A stretch of DNA of 64,000 nucleotides from Halopenitus malekzadehii (GCF_900108505.1 NZ_FNWU01000001.1:186001-250000), one strand, 5' to 3'; numbered from the stretch's first letter, positions 27,016 to 36,800 are shown. Numbers and translations are program-made. The notes: a model not told the origin generated them from the sequence alone.

Positions 27016-27972
27016 TTACGTCCCCGCGATATCCGCCGCGGAGGCATCCTCGGCGTCACCACGCCGATCGTATTTCGCAACCGCTCTGTCGGCCCGTTTC
27101 GAGAGCCCGTACGGGTTCCGCGTCGAGGTCCGATCACGTGCGCGGGCAACCATTCCGTCGGAAAATCCCGTCGTCGTCCCAAGGAGGACGTCGCGGCCGT
27201 TCGCGATCCAGCCGGTCGGCGTCGCGGCACCCGTAATGACGTCCCGCGCGACGGACGTCGAGTCGCCGAACGCGTGTGCGGCGATCCGGCGGATCACGGT
27301 CGGTCGGAGGCCGTAGTTCTTCGCGAGCCGATAGGCCAAGGCCCGATATTTCCAGCCCCAATCGCGGTCGGGTCGGCCCCCGTCCGCGGCCGGCGATGCG
27401 TCCGCGTCCCGTTCGACCGAGAGGGCGGACTCCCACCCCACCTCGTAGCCGAGTCCCGCCAGACGATGGGCGGCGTCGCGTGCGCCGCCGATCTCGAGAT
27501 ATTCGTCGAAGCCGTCCAGCTCCTCGAGGGCGTCCGATCGAAACACGACGTTGCCGCCGGCGAAGTAGGTCACGTTTCGCCCGGCGATCCGTCGTCGTTC
27601 GGCGCTATCCGCCGTCTGCCCGGCACGAAGCGGGCGCGCGACGGGACCGGTGACGACGCCGGCGTGTTCGAGTCCCGCCCGAACGCCCTCGATCCACTCG
27701 GGATCGATCCGGTTGTCGTAATCGACGAGCGCGATCACCTCGCCGGTTGCCACCTCGATGCCGGCGTTCCGAGCGACGGTGACGCTCCGGTCGGAGATCT
27801 CCACGAGCACGTCGACGTCCTCGCGGTCGCGAACCATTCCGGTGGTTCCGTCGGCGGAGGGTCCGTTGACGACGATCACCTCGGCCGCGGGCGCGTGGGC
27901 GGACAACGCATCCAGTCCGTCCGCCAGTTGGTCCCGTCCGTTGAGCGTGGGGACCACGACCGAGATGTTCAT
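27016..27972 (-). CDS. Family 2 glycosyltransferase
   Basis: A 318-residue GT-A glycosyltransferase. The sugar-nucleotide fold opens with ISVVVPTLNGRDQLADGLDAL. The nucleotide/metal acidic site is in VIALVDYDNRIDPEW, a DxD-like DYD, with the acceptor-side FAGGNVVFRSDALEELDGFDE and a following GARDAAHRL acidic helix. The C-terminal ~110 residues are basic with only moderate hydrophobicity, so it may be peripheral to the membrane. Donor and acceptor are not deducible. A role in surface glycan or glycolipid assembly is a generic inference. Confidence 0.87.
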   Translation of the reverse strand: MNISVVVPTLNGRDQLADGLDALSAHAPAAEVIVVNGPSADGTTGMVRDREDVDVLVEISDRSVTVARNAGIEVATGEVIALVDYDNRIDPEWIEGVRAGLEHAGVVTGPVARPLRAGQTADSAERRRIAGRNVTYFAGGNVVFRSDALEELDGFDEYLEIGGARDAAHRLAGLGYEVGWESALSVERDADASPAADGGRPDRDWGWKYRALAYRLAKNYGLRPTVIRRIAAHAFGDSTSVARDVITGAATPTGWIANGRDVLLGTTTGFSDGMVARARDRTSTRNPYGLSKRADRAVAKYDRRGDAEDASAADIAGT

Positions 27973-28077
27973 ACCTCGACCCGTACGACACGCCGCCTAA
28001 AAGACTCTTCGTGAAGCGATCGGGTCGAGCCGCGGACGAGCGGCGTCAGGGTCGGGCGGCGTCGCGGACGAACGGAA

Positions 28078-28350
28078 TCACGTTCGGAGGTAATAGACCT
28101 GCTTGCGTGCGTCCTTGAAGCTGTACCGGGAGTCGACGATCTCCGACTCCTCGAGCCGGTTGAGCGCGTACCGGACCGTCCTGTCGGGCAGCAGCGACTC
28201 CTCGGCGAGCTGTCCCTGCGAGAGCGGTGCGTCAGTCTCGAGAACCTTCGCGACGAGCTTCGCGCTTGGGGGGAGCTCACGGAGACGATCGCGATACTCC
28301 GATTCGGTCAGGATCGTGGGGTCGTGGGTCTCCGCGGAACGAGTGCTCAT
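28078..28350 (-). CDS. Winged-helix transcriptional regulator (MarR/TrmB-like)
   Basis: A 90-residue DNA-binding protein with a single winged helix. Helices run from SEYRDRLRELPPSAKLVAKVLE, then LSQGQLAEESLLPDRTVRYALNRLEESEIV as the helix-turn-helix. The wing is DSRYSFKDARKQVYYL. The ATG at 28350 is chosen over the upstream ATG at 28374 because the longer form would extend into the AT-rich promoter region. It has no ligand domain and probably binds as a dimer. It is divergent from a methyltransferase gene, with a 197-bp AT-rich region between that holds candidate operators. Confidence 0.85.
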   Translation of the reverse strand: MSTRSAETHDPTILTESEYRDRLRELPPSAKLVAKVLETDAPLSQGQLAEESLLPDRTVRYALNRLEESEIVDSRYSFKDARKQVYYLRT

Positions 28351-28386
28351 ATCGGGTGGGTGCCATCGATCCATCGTAAAGGTTGG

Positions 28387-28424
28387 CTATATATAGGGGA
28401 ATTCTATATCGACAATATAATGTC
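28387..28424. promoter_or_regulatory. AT-rich promoter/operator region between wHTH and methyltransferase genes
   Basis: Two symmetrical pieces lie here: the palindrome CTATATATAG (28387-28396), probably the TATA region of the wHTH gene, and GACAATATAATGTC (28411-28424), symmetrical at 12 of 14 positions. Between them sits GAATTC flanked by CTATATC. The wHTH protein may bind GACA-N6-TGTC and control itself. The rest of the 197-bp gap (28425-28547) shows nothing distinct. Confidence 0.5.
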
Positions 28425-28547
28425 TTAATATATCTCTCGGCGCCCCGTCCGCCGACACCTGCCGACCCACAGCGGGGGCCGACCCGCCGCAGTCCCGGTT
28501 CGATATCCAGTACGGTTTTGTCGTTCGGGGCGTGAGGACATCCTAGT

Positions 28548-29264
28548 GTGAAAGGACAGGATTGGTACCAGGCGGACGACGTCGCGGAGCAGTACGACGA
28601 CATCCGGTTCGCCGACGGCGGACGCGTCATCGACCGCCGGGAGAAGGAGGCGGTGTTGTCGTCTTTGGCTCCCATCGAGGGGAAACGCGTCCTTGAGGTG
28701 GCCTGTGGAACCGGCCGATTCACCACGATGCTTGCCGACCAAGGAGCCGACATCGTCGGACTCGACATCTCCCGCGAGATGCTCGAACAGGGGCGCCGAA
28801 AGGTTCGTGACGCCGGGATCGACGACCACGTCGAGTTCCTTCGTGGCGACGCCTCGCGGCTCCCGTTTCCGGACGACCACTTCGATACCGTCCTCGCGAT
28901 GCGGTTTTTCCACCTGATGGACGACCCGATCCCGTTCCTTTCGGAGCTGGCTCGGGTGAGCGCCGACCAGATCGTCTTCGACACGTTCAACCGCCGGAGC
29001 GCGCGCGTCCTGTACACCTGGCTGCTGCCGATGGGATCGCGGCTCTACTCGGAGGACCAGGTCGTCTCGATGCTCTCCGCGGCCGACCTCTCTCTCGCCG
29101 GGGAGGAACACGACTTCGTCCTCCCGTACGGCTTTTACCGGAACCTGCCCGGCGCCGTCGCGAGGGGATTCCGCGTCGTCGACGAGGCGATCGGCCGAAC
29201 GATCCCGGGCGATTACGTCGCCTCGGTTTCCTACTGGGACGCCCGCGTTTCCGACAACGAGTGA
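28548..29264 (+). CDS. SAM-dependent methyltransferase
   Basis: A 238-residue class I methyltransferase of the UbiE/Methyltransf_11 type. Motif I is VLEVACGTGRFTTMLADQG, strand 2 VGLDISREMLEQ, motif II/III FLRGDASRLPFPDDHFDTVLAMRFFHLM, and the C-terminal half has a VVSMLSAADLSLAG helix typical of those enzymes. The start is GTG at 28548, followed by MKGQDWYQADDVAEQYDD, the usual substrate-entry helix. The acceptor is unknown. It is divergent from the wHTH regulator gene and may be its target. Confidence 0.87.
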   Translation: MKGQDWYQADDVAEQYDDIRFADGGRVIDRREKEAVLSSLAPIEGKRVLEVACGTGRFTTMLADQGADIVGLDISREMLEQGRRKVRDAGIDDHVEFLRGDASRLPFPDDHFDTVLAMRFFHLMDDPIPFLSELARVSADQIVFDTFNRRSARVLYTWLLPMGSRLYSEDQVVSMLSAADLSLAGEEHDFVLPYGFYRNLPGAVARGFRVVDEAIGRTIPGDYVASVSYWDARVSDNE

Positions 29265-29285
29265 CGCCCGTCACCCGTCCCGTCG

Positions 29286-29693
29286 TTAGACGTCCTCGTC
29301 GACGATCTCGCCGACCGCGAAGTTCGATTTGACCTCGGTGACCTCGATCTTTACGCGCTCCCCGACGTCGCCGCCCGGCACGATGATCACGTAGCCGCGT
29401 TCGACACGAGCGATCCCGTCGCCCTGTTTCCCGATGTCCTCGATCTCGACGTACCGCATCTCGCCGGGCTCGACGGGCGGTTGGGGGCCCTCGCCGGTCT
29501 CGGCGTTCGCCTCGCCGATCTCGCCGTCGTAATCGTCCTCGCCGGCGCCGGCGATGAGCGCGACCCGATACGTGTCGCCGACGTCGACCGTGCCGGTCTC
29601 GACCTCGCGTTTCGGTACCTCGACGACGTAGGAATCGTCCGTTTCTCGAACGTCCGCACTGAACAGACAGAGGAGTTTCTCCGAAATTTCCAT
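29286..29693 (-). CDS. TRAM domain protein
   Basis: A 135-residue protein. Residues ~75-135 form a TRAM domain, a small beta-barrel that binds RNA, with the conserved line VEIEDIGKQGDGIARVERGYVIIVPGGDVGERVKIEV. The N-terminal half (residues 1-60) is a separate acidic beta-rich segment, FSADVRETDDSYVVEVPKREVETGTVDVGDTYRVALI. Stand-alone TRAM proteins are common in archaea, where some act as RNA chaperones or translation-associated factors. The ATG at 29693 is the natural start. It is transcribed away from the YkgJ gene's 3' end. Confidence 0.9.
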   Translation of the reverse strand: MEISEKLLCLFSADVRETDDSYVVEVPKREVETGTVDVGDTYRVALIAGAGEDDYDGEIGEANAETGEGPQPPVEPGEMRYVEIEDIGKQGDGIARVERGYVIIVPGGDVGERVKIEVTEVKSNFAVGEIVDEDV

Positions 29694-29757
29694 ATGTAGA
29701 CCTCTATCGGGTACTCACGACCGAGAATAATAGGTGTACCGCCAGCGGATCGCGGTC

Positions 29758-29779
29758 GACCCGGTCCGCGGACCGGGTC
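29758..29779. terminator. 22-bp perfect palindrome downstream of the YkgJ gene
   Basis: A 22-bp perfect palindrome centred on CCGCGG (outer bases GACCCGG...CCGGGTC) lies 63-84 bp after the YkgJ stop codon on the minus strand. The stem is all but two G-C pairs, so it could form a very stable hairpin. Archaeal termination usually needs T-runs, which are absent here, so a terminator role is uncertain; it may be an RNA-stability element or a protein site. Confidence 0.4.
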
Positions 29780-29788
29780 AGCGTTCGG

Positions 29789-29866
29789 GTCACCGTTTCC
29801 GGTCGGCGATCCCGCTCACCGTTTCCGGTCAGCGGTCCTGCTCACCGTTCCCGGTCGGCGTCCGCA
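29789..29866. repeat. Three 26-bp tandem repeats across the YkgJ stop codon
   Basis: Three adjacent 26-bp units (29789, 29815, 29841) share CTCACCGTTTCCGGTCGGCG-like sequence. The third unit holds the stop codon of the YkgJ gene (29842-29844), and the first two are the same region copied into the spacer. Units differ at a few positions each. Confidence 0.85.
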
Positions 29867-30675
29867 CCGTCGATCGGGGTTCCGTCCGGCCGCTTTTGAC
29901 CCTCGGAGTCGTGGATGACGACGCCATCGACGCCGGTCGACGGGCGATAGGCGTCTCGAACGGCGATCGCCTCCTCGAGCTCCCGAACCGCCCGCCGTTT
30001 CAATGCGCCCGCCAGTTCCTCGGCCTCGTCCCGGGAGATATCCCGGCCGAGTCCCTCACACTCGTGAGCCCGAACCAGTCCGGCCTCGTCGACTGCCTCG
30101 CCCATCGGTTGGGTCGTGCCGCCGAGCGCGACGCTGAACGGGTATGTCCGACACACGAGCGGGCGGTCATCGTGGACGGTACAGGCGCCCTGGCCGTCCG
30201 TTTCCCGATAGAACGTGCAGTCGCCACACGAATCCGTCTGGAGGGCCCACTCGAACGTTTCGCCGACAGGATCCCCGTCCGGCGTCTCCTCGAGGCCGTA
30301 CGGCATCGGACGAGCGACATCGCGCCAGTCGTAGCTCTCGACTGCCTCGCCGTCGTCTCCGTCAGCCGCCGCTCTCGCGGCGTCGTCTCCGGCTGCTTCC
30401 GGTGTGCCGTCTTCCCCGTTCTCGGTCGGTTGGTCGCCGGTGTGCCGTTCGTCCTCGAGCGCCGCGAGCAACTCCCGGGCCTCGTCGGGGAAGACCGTCG
30501 CCGTGTGTGGTTCCGTGTCCGGTTCGGACGCGGCGTCATCGTCCCCATCGGGGACATATCCCCGACAGCAGGCCCCACAGCGCGTACACTCGAACCCGAT
30601 CGACTCGATCGCGTCCGCGAGGCCGTCCACCGCGAGATCGCGGGCGTGGTCGAGTTCGGCTTCGAGACTCTCCAT
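29842..30675 (-). CDS. YkgJ-type cysteine cluster protein
   Basis: A 277-residue protein with the Zn- or Fe-binding cysteine cluster of the YkgJ/UPF0153 family. It contains FECTRCGACCRGYVP near residue 29, then DSCGDCTFYRETDGQGACTVHDDRPLVCRTYPF further on, completing the cluster. An acidic insert with Asp/Ala repeats (residues ~75-125) splits it, longer than in bacteria. The ATG at 30675 fits, and upstream sequence belongs to a divergent gene. Function unknown; some members are suspected in metal or redox handling. Confidence 0.85.
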   Translation of the reverse strand: MESLEAELDHARDLAVDGLADAIESIGFECTRCGACCRGYVPDGDDDAASEPDTEPHTATVFPDEARELLAALEDERHTGDQPTENGEDGTPEAAGDDAARAAADGDDGEAVESYDWRDVARPMPYGLEETPDGDPVGETFEWALQTDSCGDCTFYRETDGQGACTVHDDRPLVCRTYPFSVALGGTTQPMGEAVDEAGLVRAHECEGLGRDISRDEAEELAGALKRRAVRELEEAIAVRDAYRPSTGVDGVVIHDSEGQKRPDGTPIDGADADRER

Positions 30676-30754
30676 ACGTTCCCTCGCGTCTCCACGCGGT
30701 AAACCACGACGATCGGACGACAGAGCGAAGTGGCCGGAACCGCTGTGTGCGCGT

Positions 30755-31189
30755 GTGAAGGAGTATCGCCGCAAACAGCTGCTCGAACGGGTCAACCGGG
30801 AGGCGGCGACGATCGGGGCCTCGATCCCCGAAACGATCGAGGTGCAAGGCGAGCCGATCGACCTCCAGGAGTTCGTCTTCGAGATCAAACGACGCGACGC
30901 CGTCCCGCCGGGCGAGCGTGAGCGCGTCGAGCGGGCGAAACGGAACCTCCGGCGCGAGCGGATCGAGCGTCTCGGCCGCATCGAGACGGGGGAGGTGTCC
31001 TACGAGACCGGCGTCGAGCTGGCGGACGCGATCATCGGCATCGACCGGGCGCTCGATGCACTCGAATCCCTCGATCCCGCAGACCTCGAGACGGAGGCCA
31101 GACGGCAGGACGCCGTCGACACGAAACGCTGGATGAACTTCCTCAAGCAGGCGCTCGGCCGCGAGGACGCATCCTCGGGACGAACCTGA
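30755..31189 (+). CDS. DUF5788 family protein
   Basis: A 144-residue, mostly helical haloarchaeal protein, KEYRRKQLLERVNREAATIGASIPETIEVQGEPIDLQEFVFEIKR, followed by two long charged helices with RRERIERLGRIETGEVSYETGVELADAIIGIDRALDALESL. I recognise it as DUF5788 from memory. The start is GTG at 30755, the only start directly before the conserved KEY motif. It is divergent from the YkgJ gene with a 79-bp gap. No function is known. Confidence 0.8.
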   Translation: MKEYRRKQLLERVNREAATIGASIPETIEVQGEPIDLQEFVFEIKRRDAVPPGERERVERAKRNLRRERIERLGRIETGEVSYETGVELADAIIGIDRALDALESLDPADLETEARRQDAVDTKRWMNFLKQALGREDASSGRT

Positions 31190-31233
31190 TTCTGGACCCC
31201 CCGTTCCGTTCCCGCGCTCCGACCAGCTGTGCG

Positions 31234-32409
31234 TCACACGTCGCCGGCCATCGCCCGAAACAACGCCGCCGAGAGTGCGTCGCGGTCGACGGCTTCCTCG
31301 ATCGAGTCGTCCGTCGGATCGACGTCGGGCGTGATCCGGCCGCCTCCCATTCGGGCGTGGCCCCCGCCGTCGCCGTTCGGAACGTCCGCGAGCGCCTCCT
31401 CGATCGCCTTCCCCATATGGACCCGATCGTCGCGCGATCGTCCCGAGAGGTGGATCGTACCGTCCCGCTCGCCGACGATCACGACGGCGGTGACGCCCTC
31501 GAGTTGGATCAGCTCGTCGGCCGCCTGTGGGATCGCGTCGACGTTGTTGACCGATCCGACGTCGGCGACGGCGAACGACCCCTCGACCTGCCGACCCGCG
31601 ATCGCTCGCGCCTTCACCTCGAGGACCTCGGCGTCGACCGCCGGGTTCGCGATCCGATCGAGTCGGTCCTGGTCGACGCCCGGATACAGGTAGCTGGCCG
31701 CCGCGAAGTCGGCCTCGCTCGCGCCGACGGTGAGGTGATTCGTGTCGGCGAGGATCCCGTACAATAGTCCAGTTGCCGCGCTGGTGGGGAGGGTGTAGCT
31801 CCCGTCGGTTTCGCTCGCGTGCCTATCAGGCGGCACCGGGGTCGCGTCGTTGTCCTCGAAGTACTCCGCGACGATCGACGCGGTCGCACCGTAGTCGGTC
31901 CGGACGTCCGTGAACTCCTCGCCCGCCCCGTCACCGGGATGATGGTCGATCACCGCCAGCGGGAGAATGCCGTCAGTGCCGCCGAACCCGCGCGCCTCGT
32001 TGTGGTCGACGAGAACGACCGACTCGGACGCGAGATCGGTGACGTGGTCGATCTGGTCAAGCTCCAGGTCGAGAACCGTCCGGAACGCGCGGTTCTCCTG
32101 ATGGCGGATCTGCCCCGGGTACTGGATCGTCGCGTCGACGTCGACCTGGGCAGCCAACTCGACGACGCCGACCGCGGCCGCCATCGCGTCGGGATCGGGA
32201 TTCGGATGCATCAGCACCGTCAGCTCGTCGGCATCGGCGATCAGTCGGCGGAACCGGACGCCGTGCGCCCGGCGCAGCCGAACGAACGCGTACAGGCTTC
32301 CGAGCACGACCACGACGGCGATAGCCGTCGCCACCGTCAGCTCGGGGTTCTCGCGGATGAACGGCTCGACGGCGGCGAACCACTCCTCGCCCGCGGTGAC
32401 CTGTCCCAT
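31234..32409 (-). CDS. DHH family phosphoesterase with N-terminal membrane anchor
   Basis: A 391-residue protein. Residues 24-43 are one membrane helix (LTVATAIAVVVVLGSLYAFV). The DHH domain follows with HPNPDPDAMAAAVG, VVLVDHNEARG, and VIDHHPGDGA, all Mn-binding motifs. The DHHA1 domain at the C-terminus carries the GGGHARMGGG substrate motif. This resembles membrane-anchored GdpP/NrnA-like phosphodiesterases, so a cyclic dinucleotide or nanoRNA substrate is possible but unproven. The ATG at 32409 gives a short cytoplasmic lead before the helix. Confidence 0.88.
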   Translation of the reverse strand: MGQVTAGEEWFAAVEPFIRENPELTVATAIAVVVVLGSLYAFVRLRRAHGVRFRRLIADADELTVLMHPNPDPDAMAAAVGVVELAAQVDVDATIQYPGQIRHQENRAFRTVLDLELDQIDHVTDLASESVVLVDHNEARGFGGTDGILPLAVIDHHPGDGAGEEFTDVRTDYGATASIVAEYFEDNDATPVPPDRHASETDGSYTLPTSAATGLLYGILADTNHLTVGASEADFAAASYLYPGVDQDRLDRIANPAVDAEVLEVKARAIAGRQVEGSFAVADVGSVNNVDAIPQAADELIQLEGVTAVVIVGERDGTIHLSGRSRDDRVHMGKAIEEALADVPNGDGGGHARMGGGRITPDVDPTDDSIEEAVDRDALSAALFRAMAGDV

Positions 32410-32495
32410 ACACCACCTCACACCGGCTCGGCCTACAAGAAACCCCCAGACGGTTTTCGTTCTCGGTGGCGGCCGTCACTCACCCATCGTGACAG

Positions 32496-33389
32496 TCAGA
32501 TTTCACTCCGGTAGTCCGCGATCGCTTCCCGGTAGCCCTCCCGATGGGTCGGATACGCGAGTTCGTACCCGAGCTCCCGAAGGCGGTCGTTCGTACAGCG
32601 TTTGCTCGTCCGGACACGACGTGCGACACGGTCCGATATTTCCGGATCGGACAGCCGCTCGGCTTTCGACCGTTTCGGCGGTCGATCGACGCCACACTCG
32701 TCGGCCAGCCAGTCGGCAAAGGCGTGTTTCGCGATCGGCTCGTCGTCGGTGACGAGCACGACCGAGCCACGTCCCTGGTTCGTTTCGAGAAGGTGTCGGA
32801 TCGCCCCCGCGGCGTCGTCACGGTGGACCATGTTCAGGTAGCCCTCGGTCACCGGCCCCTCGAGGTATCGCTCGAGGCGATATCGGTCCGGGCCGTACAG
32901 TCCGGAAAATCGGGTGACGGTCCCGTCGATCCCGACACCGGTGCTCGTCCCGAGCGCGACGCGTTCGGCCGCGGCCAGGACACGGGTCTTCTCCGTTTGC
33001 GGGTCGATCGGGGTCGACTCGTCCACCCAGTCGCCGTCGTGGTCGCCGTAGACGCCAGTCGAGGAGGTGTAGACGAGCCGATCGGGAACGGTCTCGCGGG
33101 AGCCGTACTCGGCGATCACGTTCTCGAGTCCCGTGACGTAGACCGATCGTGCAGCGGACGCGTCACGGCCGCCGGAACTGGCCGCGAAGACGACCGCGTC
33201 GACGTCGGGAAGCACGCCTAGCGAGTCCGGATCGGTGACGTCCGCTCGGACCGACACGAGCCCGGCTGCCTCGACCGCACTCGCGCCGTCCGCCGATCGA
33301 CGGACGCCCCAGATGTCGTGGCCGTTCCCGGCGAGGCCGCGGCCGAGTTCCAGTCCGACGTAGCCACACCCCACGATGGCGACGCGCAT
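32496..33389 (-). CDS. NAD-dependent epimerase/dehydratase family protein (extended SDR)
   Basis: A 297-residue Rossmann-fold protein: VAIVGCGYVGLELGRGLAGNGHDIWGVRRS, with GxGxxG-type binding and an Arg after strand 2 (NADP preference). It continues with AVVFAASSGG, VYTSSTGVYGDHDGDWVDE (serine, then Y in VYG in place of the usual YxxxK), and VTRFSGLYGPDRYRLERYL. It lacks a clear YxxxK catalytic pair, so it may be an atypical SDR (YeeZ-like). It starts 1 bp before the stop of the DUF5791 gene, so the two are an operon. Confidence 0.85.
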   Translation of the reverse strand: MRVAIVGCGYVGLELGRGLAGNGHDIWGVRRSADGASAVEAAGLVSVRADVTDPDSLGVLPDVDAVVFAASSGGRDASAARSVYVTGLENVIAEYGSRETVPDRLVYTSSTGVYGDHDGDWVDESTPIDPQTEKTRVLAAAERVALGTSTGVGIDGTVTRFSGLYGPDRYRLERYLEGPVTEGYLNMVHRDDAAGAIRHLLETNQGRGSVVLVTDDEPIAKHAFADWLADECGVDRPPKRSKAERLSDPEISDRVARRVRTSKRCTNDRLRELGYELAYPTHREGYREAIADYRSEI

Positions 33390-33818
33390 CTACGGGCTCC
33401 GATCCTCGAGCGCCGCGCTGATCTGCGCCAGCTGTCCGAGCGTCATCCGGGTACGCCCTTCGAGCGCCTGCTGGAGCTCCTGTCCCGTGAGATCGGCGTC
33501 GATCGCCCCCGCGAGCGTGTCGACGTCGACGACCGCGGTCGTCATCCCCATCAGGAGGTGATCTCGGAGTTCATACACGATCGCGTCCGGATCCCGGTCG
33601 GTCCCGACCGCGAGGATCGACGCCGCCTCCTCGACCGAGAGGTCGGTGACGCCGCCCGCCGCGATCTCCTCGAGACGGTCGCCGTCAACCGCCGTCTCGA
33701 TCCGTACCGTTTCGACGCCCGCCGAATCGAGTGATTCCCGCAGGACCTGCCGATAGGCGTCGAGTATCGCGTCGGCGCCGGTGTCGGCCCCCTCGGCCGG
33801 CGTGACTTCGTGAAGCAT
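33390..33818 (-). CDS. DUF5791 family protein
   Basis: A 142-residue acidic helical protein. N-terminal alpha/beta segment LHEVTPAEGADTGADAILDAYRQVLRESLDSAGVETVRIET, then VTDLSVEEAASILAVGTDRDPDAIVYELRDHLLMGMTTAVVDVDTLAGAI and a final helix QELQQALEGRTRMTLGQLAQISAAL. I recognise it as haloarchaeal DUF5791, from memory. Its stop directly abuts the start of the SDR gene. No known function. Confidence 0.8.
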   Translation of the reverse strand: MLHEVTPAEGADTGADAILDAYRQVLRESLDSAGVETVRIETAVDGDRLEEIAAGGVTDLSVEEAASILAVGTDRDPDAIVYELRDHLLMGMTTAVVDVDTLAGAIDADLTGQELQQALEGRTRMTLGQLAQISAALEDRSP

Positions 33819-33872
33819 ACTGATCCTCGGCCGTCGGCGCTGAAAACGACTGCGGTCGGAGCGGTCCGGGTC

Positions 33873-36800
33873 TCATCCCGATCCGGCCGAACACTCCCGT
33901 CGTTCCGGGCCGGGACAGGGCCAGCCGGGCGACCGTTCACTCCACGTCCCATCCACGTCGCCGACGCCGGGCGGTCCAGGCGGGACCGCGACGACCACAG
34001 TCGTTCCCGTTTCGAACCGGATCGGGTCGGTGTATCCAAGCGTCACTCGCTCGCCATCGACCGCGACGGTCGATCGCCCCGACTCCCGAACGTACTCGAA
34101 CGGTTTGCCGGGTGGGCCCGTGTCCGACCGGAGCACGAATCGGGGATACGTCCCCGCGACGTCCACGTGCCACACGTTCACCGTCGCGTACCAGTATCCC
34201 GGAACCGGTGCGACCGGCAGGCCCGCCCCGACCTGTGTGGTCACCTCGGTTGCCCACTCGTGTTCCTCGCCGAGCCGGTCGACCGCCTCGCCGCTCGTTC
34301 GCCGCAGCTCGTCCTCGACCGCCGATTCGATCCGTTTGCGAGCCACTTTTCGGGTGATCTCGCCCGCGCTGGTGACGCGGGATTTCGAGACGCTCGTTCG
34401 GCCCGAGGCGATCGCCGACCGCAGCGTCGTCCGGGTCTCGGCAGCCAGACGCGCCCGTTCACCGTCCGTGAGGGTCGTTCGATGTGCCACCTCCGCGACG
34501 ATCGTCTCCGCGTACTGTCCGTTCCCCACCGCGGCCGCAAGCGATCCCGTCGTCGCGTAGTGATCACCAGCCGCATCGACGACGGCCCGCCGTTCGGACC
34601 CGGAGAGATCGGTAACTCCACCGAGCCGATGTTCGACGCGGCGTTCGACCCGCTCGACCGATCCGGCAACGTCCGACTCCAGACGGTCGTGTGATCGACG
34701 CAGCTCCTCGGAATGGTCGTCGGTCTCCCGAAGCGTCCGCTCGGTCGCCGCGAGCGTCCGCCCCGCCTGCGGGAGCGGGACGCGGGATCCGAGATCGAGG
34801 ACCTCATCCACGATCCCGCCGGCGACGTCCCCGTACGGGACGGTGAAGACGTTCACGTTCCGCGTCACGAGGGGCCGGGTTTGGCTACCGGGATCGGCGG
34901 CTGGCGATGCTGCGTCGATCGTCGTCCGTGGTAGGTATCCCGGCGATCCGGCCGGTTGAAACGAGACGGCACCGCCCGGCCCGGACTCCCCGATCTCGTA
35001 CGGGTCCGTGTCGGTCGTCCGTCCGCTTGCCGCGATGTACTCACCGAGCGACGATCCGTCGGCAGTACTGGCGTCCCCATCATTCCGTGTTTCCGTCGCC
35101 GCCGCCTCCTCGGCGTCGGCGTGTACCTCCCGGGCCGTTCGTGCACGTTGTTCGAGCTTCGCGATCGTCGCGTCGACGTACGCGCGTCGAGCTGCCACCC
35201 GGGCACGGTCGGCAGCTCCATCGTACGTTCGGGGCGCATCGATCAGCTGGTGGCGCTTCGCCCGAACCGTCGCCGCCAACTCCCCGTAGGGATTCGCCTC
35301 GCCGGCGGCGACCTCGCGCATTTCGACCGTGGTTTCGACTCCGCGGACGGTTTCGTGTACCACCGCGATGTCGTCACGCATCCACGCTCCGAGGTCCGCG
35401 GGACGATCCCCGTACACCACGGTTCGTCGCGGCGTCTCGACGCCGGACTCGACCGCCCGTTCGGTGATCGAGTCCACGGTCGTCGCGTCGAGATCGCGGC
35501 GGGCGGCTGTGGGTGTGTCGCGCAGGTTCGGACCGTCGATCGCGCCACCACGCTCGAACGTCGGTGATGTCGGCCGATCGGGAGCGCCGGCCGACGGCGC
35601 GTACCGACCGTCAACCGCCACGGTGACCCGATATCGCTGGCTCCACCGAACCGTCGTCGTCCGCTGGCTCGATCCGTCCGTCCAGTAGCGTGTCGTGCGG
35701 TGATCAACCGTCACCCGTCTCGTCGCCGTCTCGAACCCGTCCTCGCCACCGGACCCGCTTGCGTCCGCCGTGCTCGTGGTTCGATCGCCGACGTACGTCC
35801 AGTTCGCTCCGGGCGATCGGCGTGACGGTGGAGACGGCTGCCCACCGATCCGGTCGGTGCGGACTTCCCGCGTTGCTTCCACCCGATAGGCGGACTTGGC
35901 GATCGAGCCCGTCCGGTCGAGGGTCTCGACCAGTGCGGCGTCCGCGGCCGGACCGGCGGTTACGGTTTCGGTCGTCTCGTCCGCGTCGGCTGCGTCGTTC
36001 ACACCGGTCGCGTCGGCGATGCCGTTCGTGCCGGCCGCATCGGTTGCGTCGTCGCCGCTCGTGCCGGACACGTTCCCATCGCCCATCACCGTTGCGGCGG
36101 TCCCGGAGGCCGTCTCCGTGGCGTCGTCCGGATCGGGGACCGACGTCTCGAGAACGAACCGGCTCCACTCGCCCTCGTCGAGACTGGTCGGTTCCAGGAG
36201 GTCCGTGAGGCCGGTTCGAACCGCGGCACGTCTGACGCCCGCACTCGCGTTCGGATCCGCCGCCCCGAACGTCTCTCGTTGCACCGCCGTAACTCCGGCG
36301 TTGGTCGACAGCTCGACGTGGCGGTTCCCAACGACGTTCTGGACCGGTGTGCCGAACCGTTGTGCGTACCCTCGTGCCCAGGCGATCGCGTAGAGCCGGC
36401 CGGTGAGCTGCCGGCCGAGGCCCGGTCCCTCAAGCGCGCCACGGTTCAGCACGCGCTCGAAGCGCTCGGTCCGCTCGTGGGCCGCCAGCACCGGAACCGG
36501 GACCACGACCGTGACGTCACGAGTTCGCTCTCCGACGATCCGTCCGTTCCGCCGTGCGGTGGTCGTCACGTTGTGGACGGTTGCCGCCAGCGCGGTTCCG
36601 TTCGCCGCCGGCGCGATCGTCACGCCGTCGCGAACCTCCGCGAGGGTCGCCACATCGTCTTTCGGGGGGTCGATGGTGTCGTGAGCCGGAGGAACCGGAT
36701 CGTCGAACGACACCGTGGTCGTGGCGTGTACGTCTCCCGCCCGAGCAGTCGCCGTATCGATGGATTCGACGACCGCGAGTCCGATCCGGACCCGGAGCGC

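Noticed and set aside
29728-29745. TAGGTGTACC near 29731, resembling the DtxR-type box
   Set aside because: Only one arm and the spacer match; the other arm reads GCC instead of TAA, so symmetry is lost. Upstream of the TRAM gene there is no other metal link.
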